A stretch of 64,000 bases of DNA from Syngnathus acus. Lineage: Eukaryota; Chordata; Actinopteri; Syngnathiformes; Syngnathidae. Positions 1 to 14,200 of this stretch are shown in pieces (position 1 is the stretch's first letter; every line of letters begins with the position of its first letter). The notes under the pieces are model-generated. The model was given only the letters and a program-made list of their open reading frames with translations. It had not been told where the DNA came from and did no database searches. Location of the stretch: positions 1,404,501-1,468,500 of the forward strand of contig NC_051094.1 of the NCBI RefSeq assembly GCF_901709675.1, read 5' to 3'. The position numbers and the translations under genes are program-made.

Positions 1-2094
1 TAATGATGATTCAACACCATTTTCTTATTATTAATATTCTTCTTAAAAGTCATTCCATTAAAAACGCCTCGCGGGGAGATAACGTCCTCTCGACGTACGG
101 GAAAATGGCATCAAGTGCGATTTCTGCAAAGGTTACATCGGGGGAGATTAGGGGACTGCCGAGTGCAAAATGTTTCATGTTCCTTATGATGTGTTTCCGT
201 ATTGCTGCGAAGCACCGCAAACGACGCCCCCTGCAAATTGAGCGTGACTGTTTGAACTTGAAGGCAAACTGTTTTGCTCTTCTGCTACGAGGAGCCAAGA
301 AAATTAGAAAAGTTCTCCAAATGCCAACGATTGTTCTCGAAGAATAAAAACATAATAATAAGGCTATTGTTGTGTGTAGCAATAACATTGCAACTCTGGA
401 GGCCATTTCAATATTTGGTCTGATGTCGTCCCATTGCTTTGCTATAATGCGACCAGCGTGGCACATTTCTCTCATTTTGTACACGATGCAAAAAATGTTA
501 TTTTTTTTCGCGTCAAACCACATCTGACGAGTTGCTTTTTAACTATGTCGTTCTGACCTCTTCCCGCGGTAATGTATGCCTAATGAAATATTGAAGCCAA
601 TCCCCCAGGCGATGCTAGCTTCACTAGCTTTGCCTTGCAGTGTGTGTTTCTTGTAAATAAACTCCGCAATGATAGCTTAAAAAAAAAAAAAAAACACACA
701 ACAACAACAACAAAAAAAACGGGTTGGCTCGACCTGAAAGAGGCCACACACAAAGCGGCGCCGGCTACAAATAAACACGCATCAACACATTTTGCTCCAG
801 TGAAGATTTCCCATTCGTGCCAAAGTGAATCCTCCCATGCGTTGAAGATCGGGCACTTTCTGACTCATCATTTTCCCTTCTTGTGCTCGGACAGCAGCCC
901 GGCACCGCGTCACCTCCCGCCCCGAATCAAATGCCACGACGTGAGACCGAGCGCATGAGTCACGTCTAACCTTTACACGTCTAACTCTCTGCATCTCTCC
1001 CTCAGTATCCCGAACCGAGAGACGACGGGCCCGACGAACCTCAGGGCCTGCCAAGGGATGAGTGCGCCTGCGTGCGTGCCAACGTCTGGGCTCTGCTTCC
1101 CGGCCTGGCTTTGGCGCTGCTCCGGGCTCAACATGCCTTATAGAAGTGCCAGGAGGGGGAAAAGAGGTCACCCTCCCACAAGCTGATCCCCAAAAGCAGA
1201 AGGTGTTATTTCTCGGACTGATATTAAGGCGGCGGCATTCGCTGGACATTCGACATGAAAAAACAACAACTTTGAACAAAAGAATTTAAAAAAAAATAAA
1301 AATAATAATTTAAAAATGGAATGTTGAAGTTGAAATGCTTGACTTTCATTTGGTGTCATCCTACCATGGACCACATGGACGGCTTTACAAAAGGACCCTG
1401 CGAGCAGGAGGGCCATCTCCCTCTCGGTAAAGGAGGGAGCCGTGATGATCAGACTGACAAAGAGAAAACGATCACCGAGAAGGTTTGGAACGAAATCTCG
1501 GCCATCGGCCCGGTTTTTAATCGTCTTTGGGTCAGTGACTTGAGGGGGGGCCCGGGGATGATGATTACAGCGTGTTCATTGTAAACTGTAATCTGTAAAA
1601 CCTACTCAGTGTTCTAATTGTTCGTATAGTATTTGTGATCATAAAAACAAACAAACAAAAAAAAGACATCATTTTGAGTGCCCCAGTGCTGCTTGACGGG
1701 TGACTTGACAAACGTTGTTAATGGTTCTTTGCTCGTTTGAGATCTTGCTGTTAACCACCATGGCAGTACATTGCACATATGAATATCTGTCTCTATGTAT
1801 TTAATGAAAAGAAAAAAAAACAGGAAAATGAACACCTTGCTTTCTTTATCTCAGCCAAAATGGTATCTGCAGTACCGTCAAACTATGATGACCGTGTGTT
1901 GACTTTGAAATGGATTTGTTACTAATGTAAAAGCCTTCATTATCTGCGTTTTAATGTGTCGAAAAAAGGAATGATGACAAAGAATGTATACAGGAATGAG
2001 ATTAAATGAACTATGTCTGCTTAGAAAGCCCGATGTGTGAGTGATTTGACGTGTTCGTCGAGACAATCAACACCCTGGGTGGTGTGGCTGTGGG

Positions 2095-2425
2095 TATAAA
2101 AAGTCTACACACCCCTGATCAATGGCAGGCTTTTGTGATATTTATAAGAAAAAAAAAAGCCCAAATAAATTAAAATAAATAATTGTACAGCAACGGATTG
2201 TAGAGAAAATTTTACATTTTGAAATTCAGGCCAACAATTTCAACCTTTGTGTCATTCCAAAAATATCTCCCGAACACATGAAAAGGTTATGAAAGGGTGT
2301 GCACATATTTGCAACTACATTTCACTTGCTTATTTTTATTTATTTATCACTGATTAAAACATTTGCCATTTTTCCTATATTACAAAAGCCTGGCATTTGG
2401 ACAGGGGTGTGTAGACTTTTTCAAA
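2095..2425. mobile_element. Non-autonomous inverted-repeat element (AGTCTACACACCCCTG family)
   Basis: The left end TATAAAAAGTCTACACACCC (continuing CTG) is matched by the right end CAGGGGTGTGTAGACTTTTT (2402-2421) as an inverted repeat. The inner borders (GGCAGGCTTTTGTGAT and AAAAGCCTGGCATTTGG) are also roughly complementary. The core has no open frame. Related pieces are at 39540-40066, 45190-45220 and 62280-62550. Confidence 0.8.
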
Positions 2426-5400
2426 TCCACCATACATGCCTGGAGGAAGAAGTCATCAATTACAATGAGAAGGCAAGACAAAAAAAAAAATCTTGCATTG
2501 AAGAATGAAGGAAAGCTATTTTTCACTGTCCAGTTAAATCTGATGTTTGTGCTGAATTTTATTGATAAGAGTCGTAAGGTATTTTGCAGTAAAGCTTTTT
2601 TTTTTTTCTCTCTCTCCGCTCAGTTTGATGGACTGTTTATCTGTATGCTAAAGTTGCCAAGTGTAGTTGCTACTGAGCTTAGCTGCATATAAAGATTGGA
2701 TATTAGAAAAAGGCTTGTCTGTTTTTTCTCATGTAAACCTTTAATGTTTTTTTTGTTTTATTTTGTTGACAGCCAAAGTACACAGACCTACAGAACTCAA
2801 AATTGTGTCAAAGCCAAAATGTAGTAACATACGGTTCTTTCCTCGTGTGCGCGGTTCCTCTTGTTCTGGGTGTGAATCTTGTTCAACCATACCGTATATT
2901 TTTGACAATTTGATATTTTTTTCTTTCAAAAAATATAGAACGACAACAATTCGGGAATGTAATGACATTTTTGCCGCAATTCAGTGGACATTGTGCTGCT
3001 CAGTATGTGTACATATTGGCCACAAGGGGGAAGCGCAATTCAGCCACAGATATAGAAGCCGGACTCGGCTCGTCGGTATTTACTGTAGCTATTGCGATTG
3101 TCTAGGTTAGTGATAGTTAAGATTTTCATACAAATACAGAACATCAGAACAGGACTAGATAAAACCAAAGGATCCGAAAATCTTGTATTTTGCGCGAATT
3201 GCAAATACATTAAGGGCATTTGTTTTCCCGACAAACTGTCACTGTATCTCCAGTACTGCCAAAGAACTATAACAAATGATTATTTGCATTTTTCACACAA
3301 AGTTCTCCTGATAATGGTCTGGAAAGGAACATACTTGCAGACGGAGAATTAAAACGCATCGGAGGAAACAACTGCTCTTTCAAGCCATGTAATGGCTCCG
3401 TTTCCCCCCCGTGAGTCTTGTTGTGGCCGCTCTCATCTCACGACAGCGACTAATGATGCCGCTCGCTCGTCCAACGGCCACGCTTCCTCACGAGGATCGA
3501 ATGCTGGCTTGTGGGCTGGCAATGCGATGCGCATCTGTTTGCAAGGCGCTTTCAACTTCATCATTTGATGGCGGCTTAAGAAGAATTTGGTTTTTGAAGT
3601 CAACACAGTGCAAGTTGCGTAGGGAGGGAAGTTACACGGGCCACGCAAACACCAGACTGCGGCACCTGATTGCGATTTGAACACTGGCCAACTGTTAAAT
3701 AGTGGTATTTTATAAACATTAGGACTGAACTGCTGTCATAAAGTATGCACTGGTTGGGAAGGAATCACAAACGCATCGCAAGGAACACGGTCAGAGCGCT
3801 GTCGCTTTGTGCAAAATGGAGTTAACAAGTAAATATTAGTAAACAGAGCTTCCACTGGAGCACGGTGAAGTAAATCTCTTGCCAAAGCAAACATTCTGCG
3901 AAATGTAAACGACCTCGTAAATTGTCCTGGGGCCGAATACCTCCCATGGAAGAGCGACAAATGTTCTTTTTGCTCGCCTGGATTCCATCAGAGCGAACAC
4001 TGGCAGCTAAAAGCAATACATCATGTTTCTCCAAACTGAATATCCGATTATTCCGTATAGGCGGACTTAGTCAAATGTGTTTGCTCTGCGGTGGAAATAG
4101 GTTATAAATAATTGTGAGGAGAATGCCATTACTGACTGCAGCACACATACACAGTGGTCAGTTCCAGTGGGAAATGAAAAGACGCTCTAATCCGGCCAAG
4201 TTTACTGCTTCGGGTCTCAGGCACTCATTAGAGGGCTTATCTAAATATGAATAAAAAGAAAAACACTGAATAATGCTGTGTTGTTGTTACATTGTTAAAC
4301 ACACACACACACTATTTCATTTTTATTTTATGTGGTCAGTCATGTGTGTCAATATTGATTTTTATTTTATATTATTCACTTTTTAGTTATGACTCGTATG
4401 ATCCTGATCTCTGATGAGAAATTGTGCCAGAAAAGTTTTTTTTTTTTTTTAAACTCATGAAACACATGTTGCTTTCCACCACTGACCATAAATCTGAATG
4501 TTGGCCTTTCCAAAAACAAATACATAAACAAACAAAACAAATACATCTGTTTGGCATACCTAAACAGGCAATTAAAATAGCAGCTGAATTAAGGGTCCCG
4601 ACCCTGCACAAAACAAATTAATCAAATATTCATGGCGGCCCTTTCCTCGACCTAAGTTTGCGGTGAAAAACACTGCGGATCAGCACTTCCTTAATGTGGC
4701 TCAAGAGAGTTCTTATGCAGGACTTGCGCTACAAGCAGCACCATTTAGACACATTTCCGACATTTGAAGAGTGCAGCGGTGAGGTGGGTGGCTTGAAAAG
4801 AGAAATAAAGTGCTTTTAAAGCAGGAACAAGTGCTGTGCGGCGGCTGCTGCTTGTGCTAGTTAGATGCACAACCAAAGTGATCGGGATGTGCGTCTGCAC
4901 CATTTAAGCTCCCCAGATAGAAATGCGGAGGACACACGGCCGTCCGATTTTGTGGAGAAGACAAACTTTGAAGCACTTGGAGGCGCTCCTTTTGTGGCTG
5001 TGTCCAAGCGTCGCTTCCTGTGTTCAAAGTCGTGTGCATGTGGATGTGATTGAGAAAAGGAAGCTTGAAAAGGAGAATTTGCAGGAAAAGCAGTTTTCAT
5101 TTACGGTAATACATTCCAAAGTACCCCCGCAAAATCCACAATGTTGAAATACACAATTTAAAAATCTCTCGATTTGTTTGAATAGCATTCACCGTTTTTT
5201 GTGAAGGTCTATCACACTGAAAACTACATCTATAATGAGAGAGCAAGATCAATAACTCAAAAATATTGTACAGTAGCGATCTCTCAACGGGTTCCAGTAA
5301 ACAAAAACAAAAATTTTCCACACCAGCAAACCTATCTCACAATATCATCAATAATCCTGCCTAATTATGAATTCAACCTATAAGCATCACTTTCTGTAGG

Positions 5401-8400
5401 AATAAAAAGCAGGATGACATTGAATATTTTTGTCTAACAAAAACTACGACTGGGCTAAATTTACCGACTTATATATGATGAGAGCGAGAAAGAGAGACCA
5501 GCTTGTTTCTCCCATGCCGAGGCAGATAGCAGAAGAAATCTGGGGGAGGGGTGATCATTTGGGCCATGGGAATGAGAAGAAGCGTCAGGTAGCTGTAGCT
5601 TCACAACTGATTAATGAGTCAGTGGGATGATGTCGCTTATCAACATTCTGCACATGTTGGTGAGAGATGGTTTAGGCTCGGAATTCTGCAATCACACGCG
5701 ACTTTCATCGCTATCCCATCATTGCGTTGTTGTTTTTTTTTCTCAAAATGCCACGGCAACTGGATGCACACTGACGCAATTGGACCCCCAACTCAAAAAT
5801 GGGAAACATTTGGCGGATCTGCTAGCTTAAAAGTTCTGGGCACGCGCGGCGGCTTTTGTTTGTGAGATTAGCACAGGAAATGATGTAAACATTCGTAATG
5901 AGATGTTAATGTGGAAAGTTGTCGTGGATTTAAAAAGTACAGCACGCTGACAACTGGAAAACATCCTGGCTAGAATATTTGGTGATGGACACGGAGGCGC
6001 TTAAAAATATATCCCATTCCCAGTTGACACGGCTGAATGTTTGATAGCAACGCAGATTGATCCAGTTTGATATGCAGTGCGGATTTGTTCCTTTCATAAA
6101 TATGTATCCCACGCTTCAGTGACTCTCTAAGCCGTCGTGACAGGAGACAAAAGAACAATCATCATCTTTAGCGTCATTAATTGCAACTTCTGCACGCAAA
6201 TTTACAAAATACGTATCTTCGGCAAATGACACGCCGGAGGAAGCTACGACCGCAGGGAGCCATTTTGGGCTTTCCGACAACATTGTAATAAACTACACAG
6301 GAACAAAAGTCATTAACAGGACGTCTTACATAAAATTGTCTTTTGAAATTGTTTGTATCCAAATTGTTGGGTCTCCGGAGTGCCGGCCCGCCAAACAAGT
6401 GTGAAATTAAACAACCGAGTCAATCTTTCCTTGTCTGCTGGTTTCTGAACACACGAGATTCCTGAGTTTTGGTGGGCGGTTACGATATCAATTTCGTTTC
6501 CATAATTACAGTCACCACACAGATTCTTCACCCGGGACCTGAATAGGTCAACCGGGTGAGGATTTGGAGCCACTTTCGAGCCGAGGTCGAAGTCCGGCTG
6601 TTTGACTGAACTGTCCGAAACGAAACCGTGCAGAACTAGCAAACAAAAAACACGCACTTCCACCACATATGTGGTTAGCTCAAAACAACAAGGTAAGCAA
6701 AGCTGCAAAAAATAACCTGCAGGTCACTTTTGCTGCTTGCAAAAAATGAATTTTCAGTGTTCAGCATAAAAATCCATTCCTTTAACCTCTGTCACAAACA
6801 TTTACCAATTTAACTACTTTTACTTAAAATAAAAAAATAACTTGATGACAGTAGGGGAGCCTGGAAGGAAATGAATTTAACCTTTGAAAAAGTGCAAATG
6901 TGGTTTATTGGCTTTCCAGGGTAATTAGCTCAATTAAGACCGTAAAGGATTTTGTGATTCTTTTAGAAAGAAGCCCTTTTGGTCAAAAGAGCAAAAGTGG
7001 TGGTCAGTGGGGGGAGAAAATAATGCAAACGTTGATGTCTCATTCATGCAAAGTAAGCTTTGTCTGTACACACGCTAAAGCGAAACATGTGATGAATGCA
7101 AATGATACATTCACTGGAATTACATTTTTATATGAACAATTCAGTTTTATATAATATCAGTTCAGTTGTCCTCGTCACTCCCGAGGAACATTTGAATCAA
7201 AATCTGATAAATGTCTATGGTTGGAGGACATTTGCCACATAAAAGAAAAATAGCATAATATAAGATGGGAGTGGGCTCTTCAACAGAGAGATACCCAGAT
7301 TGCAGGTTAAATCTCTGACATTGAATCATTTGAATTTTTAAGAACGCTTTCTTTTTTTTTTAGTAACATTACTTTGGAGAGAATAGCAATCCTTCAGATA
7401 TCTAAAGTGGTCTGATGCGCCTATCGAAGAAACAGTTCACATGAGTTTTGCTTCAACTTTTTCCTATTCTTCTGTTTGGATGGCAAAACAAAGATGCTGC
7501 CTCTCCTGTCGAGAAATCTCCTTTTCCAATTGAGTCCGGAGAAGTTGCTTTGACCTTTCAAACAATGAATAAGATTGAGGATCCCTTAAAGCAGTGTGAG
7601 GCAATGCAAGCATATTTATCAAACGTGGGATTCAGTTACTATCATCACATCAAGATGAATTGCGTATTATCTCATGGATGACAAGTCCGTATGTCAAGTA
7701 AAGCAACAAACCACCCTACAGAAGCTCGTGTTGATTATTTTGTCGATCAAATGGGAAGCAATCTTTTTTCCCTCTACACCCTCTATGCTATAAGATGCAT
7801 CTTGAAAGGATGCTGCAATGTTGATGCATAAATGATTGTACTTAGCACACATGCTAAGTCGCAGATGCTAGTCAAAATTACCCTAACCCACTACAACACA
7901 AAGTAAATGATGCAAATTTGCAGCTTGTGGTCCACTTTGAAATTAGATTTGAGTAGAGACTTCTTGCCACTTGGGGTTTCCATGGCAATAAAAAAAAATG
8001 TTCCTTTGAAATAAGTGCAGCATCACAATTGTGAATCAGAGGGAAAATGAATACATACTGTTGCTCTCAATAATGCCCCTCCCTTATTCACTCAACATGT
8101 TGCAGAGCTGACATGCTGTTAGACTAAATTGGAGAGCCACAGTGAAAGACAGGAGCACTGTAATTGGAAATGGAGAAAAAAATGGGGTGGGGGGGGCGGT
8201 GTGTATTTTTTTAAGCAACACTTTCACTTGCCTTGCGAGCAGAGAGGACAGCAAGACCACTTGAGATGTAATTCCTTGCTCCATCGAGGCAAGCCTGGAT
8301 GGACATTTCAAGTGTCGGGAAAAAAAAGTGAAGGTGCAAAAAAAAAAAGCGACAGGGAGGAAGAAACGAGGGAACGGAGGGAGGAGGGCAGCAGAAGAGA

Positions 8401-9554
8401 GCGCAGGACTCACGCCAGCGAAATTGCGAAACAATCCGATATGGATTGTCGGCGCGACTCTGACTGCGCTCACATGTGGGGTGGTTATTGATGGAGCCAT
8501 CATATCCAGTATGAACATCTGTAATGAAATTCTACTCTTCTTATTGGATTTGCCAATGGGATCTCAGTCTGGTCTTTATTGCACCGAGTATGCAGACACG
8601 CACGCAACATGCGATTCTATGTCGCCGTCACTGACCCTCGGCGAGTTTAAAGCAATTCAAAGCAAGACTGAACGGCAAACACGAGACAAAAGGCCACAAG
8701 TGCAACAGCAGACAGCATGCGACGGAAAATAAAGAAGCCAGTGTGTTAATGAAACAGAATTACCAATGTGTATCATCCAACACAAATATATGAATAATTG
8801 ATTGGAAATGTAGGATGGGAACTGAATATTTCATTCGACTTGGGTTCGTGAACAGCCTTCGTGGACACTGGAGGAGTTTGCATCCAAATATCCAAAAAGA
8901 AGAGGGTGAAAAGCAGGGGAGGGAGAACACCGAGACGGAGTAGAAAATTCATATGACAGCTTGGGTTATCTTGAATGCTAATGCAGACTAGTCTGTATGC
9001 TGGCTGAAGTGACACAAAGGGATTTTTTTCTTTATTTTTTATTGATAAATGGAGCAGAACTATGCCGGAATGTTAAAGAATCCTTATTCCTGCAACCTGT
9101 GGTGATTTCAAATGGTGTGTTGTTGTTTTTTTGTTTTTATTTTATTTTTGCAAGAGCTCTTTGAAACAGGGCAAAGTTGCAATATTTGAATTTAGAAAGG
9201 CTGACCCAATAGGACGCCTGCTTCAAATAAAACACAGCAATACAGAAAGGACTGTGAATCCGATTTTTGAAGAAGTTACTATTCAATAGCGATTCAGTTT
9301 CAGTCCAGGATTACAAGCCAACATCTCAACACTTGCAGTTTTATGCCAGAGTCGTTGATGGCGTTGCGGTTCACTGGTTTGACTTTTGAAGAGTCAGCGG
9401 TACGGAAAATTGATGGATGTTTGCATTATTCTTTGCGTAAGATCCTTTTTTAGCAAGTATCACCCAAAAAGTCAGTCTGGTGTGAAGTTTACAATCCAAT
9501 ATTGTCAGAACATATCTCTGCGTAGAATGAGCGAATCCGCCAATATAAGAACAT

Positions 9555-9845
9555 AGCGTAGCGTCCTGTACTTTTTGCGCTCTATTCTGACTGTCTGCTG
9601 TATGCACACTTGCTCCATTTTTGCTCCTCTTATTTATTATGTTATTTGTTTATTTATTATTTATTCATCACTCTTATTTATTCATTGTTTGTGCCTTCTT
9701 GTTTTTATTTTTTCGTGTTGTTTACTTGTATGTAGTATATTGTGTACTATGTCTTGTCACCGTGGGATAGTGGGAACGTCATTTCTATTTCTTTGTGTGT
9801 CTTGGCATGTGAAGAAATTGACAATAAAGCAGACTTTGACTTTTG
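9555..9845 (+). mobile_element. 3' tail of an L2-like LINE
   Basis: This tract contains CTGTCTGCTGTATGCACACT, a T/A-rich middle, CTTGTCACCGTGGGATAGTG and the end TTGACAATAAAGCAGACTTT. The second half matches the reverse complement of 50452-50590. Only the 3' non-coding part is present, as in 5'-truncated LINE insertions. Confidence 0.75.
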
Positions 9846-10599
9846 AAAACACAACATATTGTCAGGGAAGAATCTAAAAGGTCACCCTTGGTAAATATAC
9901 ACAATATATTGGCAAATCTATTTCTGGCACACAAAAGATTCAAGGCAAAGTATGTGCATGGTATATTTCGGTCGGTATCAGTGAAAAACAAATACGCCTA
10001 AAAATTCTAACATTCAATATGTGCTGAGCTTTTCAAGGTTCACAATTCATCACAATTCAATGCCAACGAGGCTTCTCTCTGGTTCCACTCACGATGCAAC
10101 AACTTGCAGCCCCCCCTCCAAGCCAATTAGAAAATTGCCCCTGTATATGAAATATTGTTTAATGCGGTGCTATATCAATTACTCTAAAACGGAGGTTTTT
10201 GCTGTTCAAGCACATCTGCTGCAACTATGCGCCTGCTCTTATTTATTCCCCGCAGTTAAGAGTCCTATCAGGGCCAAGTAAAAAAATTTATGAATTATTT
10301 GTATGTCCGAGATTCCCCTGAGAACAAACCCGAGATGACGGATAAGCAAATCAAATATTATTGATAGAAATGCATCACGATGATGAAGATTATATTGATA
10401 TGAATTAGTGGCTATTAAGTTATGATCTCCAAATGCAGATGTAGCATTTCAGTCCATCCTATCGTGACTAGAATTAAGTTTGAAAGTAATGTGCTGTATT
10501 GCGTAAGGATAAGACTTTTGAGGTTGGAAAAACATGGGAAATTAATTTTGAAAAAAAATGCTTGAATTATGTGCTTCTAATGGTGGCTTCAATTGTTTG

Positions 10600-10790
10600 A
10601 CTTGACTGCCAGAACCATGCAGGATGCGTGGGTTCGGTTCCCTGAGCGTGAAAGGTTGCCTGTCTTTCTAAGTGCCCTGTGATTGACTAGAAACCTGTCT
10701 GAGGTGACTTCAGGTCGGCCGGGATATGCTCCAGCTCCACGAACAGGATAAGCGCTCTCGAAAATGGATTGATGGATACCCTGACCTGTA
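10600..10790 (+). mobile_element. Fragment of a common teleost dispersed repeat
   Basis: CCGGGATATGCTCCAGCTCC, then AGGATAAGCGCTCTCGAAAA and TGGATTGATGGAT, follows the pattern of a dispersed repeat that often seeds GGAT microsatellites in fish. It is strongly degraded. A related head-like piece (GCGGTATGGTGG...GGCTCCGGGTTGGA) lies at 10919-10980. Confidence 0.5.
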
Positions 10791-11159
10791 TCAGTTTAAA
10801 ATTCGAGTCAAACGAAGCGGAAGGTGAAACAAAATGAATTCCGGGATGGTCGTGTTTTATTTTTAAACACGTCTTGTTGAGACTGCTCATTTAAGTTTTG
10901 AAAAAAAAAGATATCCAAAGAGGCGGTATGGTGGGAAAACATTTTGGTTCGTCTCAGGTGAGAGGCTCCGGGTTGGAATTTAAATTAAAGGGGACATCAA
11001 GTTAAAAAAAAAAAAATCACAATAATATGTTATGTGCCAATGAAGGAAGAAAAGTCACAGGGATAAAAATGATATTATTTATGATGTAATAAAATCAAAG
11101 GCAAACTGCACCCCACTTTAAATGGTCAATAGTCTTAAATGGACAATAAGTGCCTTATT

Positions 11160-11230
11160 CAAGATTCAAGAGTTTTTATTCGCCATGTTTGAGCGTGCCA
11201 AACAAGGAATTTGACTTTGGTAAATCACAG
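11160..11230. mobile_element. Short retroelement tail fragment
   Basis: TCAAGAGTTTTTATTCGCCA, then GCCAAACAAGGAATTTGACT, is a sequence I recognise as a frequent percomorph retroelement end. Too short to classify further. Confidence 0.45.
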
Positions 11231-14200
11231 CCTCTGTTCAACATTTAGGTGACTAACAACACTCAGGACATGTGAAAAATGGCAAATATTCTCAAACATC
11301 CCCTGATCTTAAACTCCCAATTATTGCCCAATACGTTGCCAGAGATAAACGTCCAATAAATAAAAACGGTTTAGTGCAATATGAGGCAGTAACTGTCAGT
11401 GTCTTTTTGTGTGTAGCCACACACAGGATGGGTGGATGGATGGATGGATGGGGTGTGTGTTTAGCTTTCAGCCCAGGGCTGTTGGACTATCCCATTCTTG
11501 TGTACACTGCACAAGCACTGGGGCATGAAAGGAGGAGGAAGGGGAGCCGGCCGGGGGCTGCTCCAGAGACGAGGAGCCGAACGTTGACAGAGATGACGGC
11601 AGTGCAGAAGAAAAACAACCCAGTTGGAGTGAGATCCAGGTTTGGATTTGCAATGAGCTTGTTAGCAGGAGAACTACACGGTGCAACCAACAAGGCCCAA
11701 CCCCACAGGACCACCACCAGCGCCCTCCAGCACTTGCGGACTGAACAAATCCAATGTTGGCTCCAAACATCTCCTCTTAAAAGCACTCGTGGAGATGGGG
11801 GGGAAAATAGGAAGAGAGAGTGGGAGAAGCTATAAAAGATGCGGGAGACACAGAGGACAGGTGGAGCTGTGGATACTGACACATAATGAGAATTGGGAAA
11901 ACTGAGGAAAAGGAAAATGAAAGGGGGGAGGGAGGGAGGGAGGGAGGGAGGGAAATGTCTTTGCGGCTGTGATTAGATTCCTTCATGTGTGTGTGTGTGC
12001 GTGCGATTATAAAGAGAAAAGACCGTAAGGAAAAAGACCTAAATAAATAAATAAACATACCTGCCTGCAAATTATTGGATTTTTTTATTTTTTTTATTTC
12101 ACTAAATCTGTCTCCAGTGCACCTTTTCTTCTTCTCTAACTGCTATGTCTTGCACACTCACTGGTTACAACATTAGCTAACAAGCTAATCAGAATCATGA
12201 TGAGCTCCATCTTCATCCTTGGGGGGGAAACAACCATTTTAATAAAGGTGTATTGGAACCAGTGATGTCATAGGGGGGAGGGGTCGTACGTTAAAGCCGA
12301 GCCAATATGGTACGAAATTATTGCTTGGATTTTTTTGTAGACCTAAAAATGGTCAGCCTCGATCTGGTGAAGGTTGGACATGCAATATAATAAGCCAGTC
12401 ACTGGAGTTAGTCACTAACAAGTTCTAAAGATGTAATCAAATAATTACAAGATATTCCGTGAATGAAAAACAAATTAATAAATAAAATTGCTCACTGAAA
12501 AATGTCCTTGTCATAGTTGTACAAGTTCTGAAGTGAACATGAGGTCAGGTTATAAATCCTTCAAGCAACCCAGGTGTGATCACTTTTTTGCAACGTGACT
12601 CCCTTCATGAGTAAAAACCAACAGAACCAAATCAAGCTGAAGCGGGGGCCTTTTGGGTTAGATCTGTCAAAAGTGAAAATTGAGCGTATCTACAATTTAA
12701 AAAAAAAAATCTGATTTCATATCCTCCTGTGTCGTAGCCGTCAGAATAATTCAACGCTGGACGGGCCCGTGCGGTAGTTTAGTACTCTCGCCATGTTGAA
12801 CGTTAATAGTACAAAATGAACTCATAAAATGGATTCGGCCTCACTTTTAGATTTGATTTTCATCATATGGAGTGAGTGCCCTCCGGCAAGACCACTTGGT
12901 GCAAGTACTAATAGTGAATACTGGAACATTTTCATTTATTATTTAGAAATTTAGCAGGGGAATCAAATGAAAAGATGAGTGTTCGCACTAAATAAATATA
13001 CTCTCTTTTCTTATGTCAAGCAGACTAAACAGTTGTCTAAAACAAGCAGGCTGACTAGTTTTTCTATCACTCTCCATTTGCTATTAAACCTTTTTGCAAA
13101 ATCCTTCATTGGTTTTGCTTTCTTTTGTAAGCCAGTCTTGCGTCTTTAAAAAGGCGCATATGAATAAAGTGTACAATTAGGGCCTGAGTATGTGCTACGA
13201 AATTAAATTCATGAGTTTCTTTGTCAGTTTTATTCTGCGGCCAAATAAATTGCCTCTGAAACTCTTTTCTTTGCAGGCATTTTTTTTGTTTTCAGTGCAG
13301 ACTGTCCTTGATATGAGATGAAGTTTTGTTCCTATGGCTAAATTCATGAATATAAAATATTTGTATGAAAACACCTCAGCATAAAACAATCATAATAATA
13401 AAAAATAATTTGTCAAAAAAGAAAAAAATACATACGTACATATACAGGAAATTGACGACGTTCCGTCATATGATGTTTCTGGATCGGATCATTTAAAAAA
13501 TAAAAAAATAAAAGAAATCCTTAAGATCCTTAAAAAACAAAAAATAAATAAAAATGAAAAAAGCTGTAGGGTCAGCTCACTTCACGTTAGAGTAAAGGCA
13601 CACGGGATGTCACCAAGTGATGCATTTATCATAAATGATCTTCTTTCACAGCATAACGATGAGTGCATGTTATCAAAAAGACATCAGCGGAAATCTCCAT
13701 GAGATGGAAAGGAAACAGAGCTGGACTGGGAGTAGTAGAGTGAAGATGTCGTGGAAAAGAAGAGCGGCGCCCGCTCGTTGATGCTTACAGCTAATGGAGG
13801 AAGGCAAGAAGTTCATAATGGACAAGCATGACACTGTCGATTGCTTCTCCAGAAGGCCAAACGCTTCCTTTGAACAGGAGTTTTTTTTTTTTTTTTTTTA
13901 CATGAGTATTTGCTTTTAAAGCCCCGACCAGAGGGTTGGATTAAGATTTCATTTTATAAAGTTCAAGCAGCAAATAACCTAAAAGCCTTCAAACACCCAC
14001 ATTGATTGGATTGTCGATTTAAATGATTAGTTTTAAAAGGCAACGCATGCTATACTGTAGATCCAGGCAGAATTCACAAAAGAGAAACACTTTTTAGATG
14101 GAGTATATATTCAGATGCGTTTCTATTGGCTGTCTTCCCTTTCATCTTTAGATAACTGATAGAATACATGAAGTGGCTCGAGACAGCGAAAAATATTCAA

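Noticed and set aside
11272-11835. 187-codon plus-strand frame, the longest single open frame
   Set aside because: Crosses a GGAT microsatellite, overlaps long frames on the other strand and shows no domain. Chance frame in GC-richer sequence.
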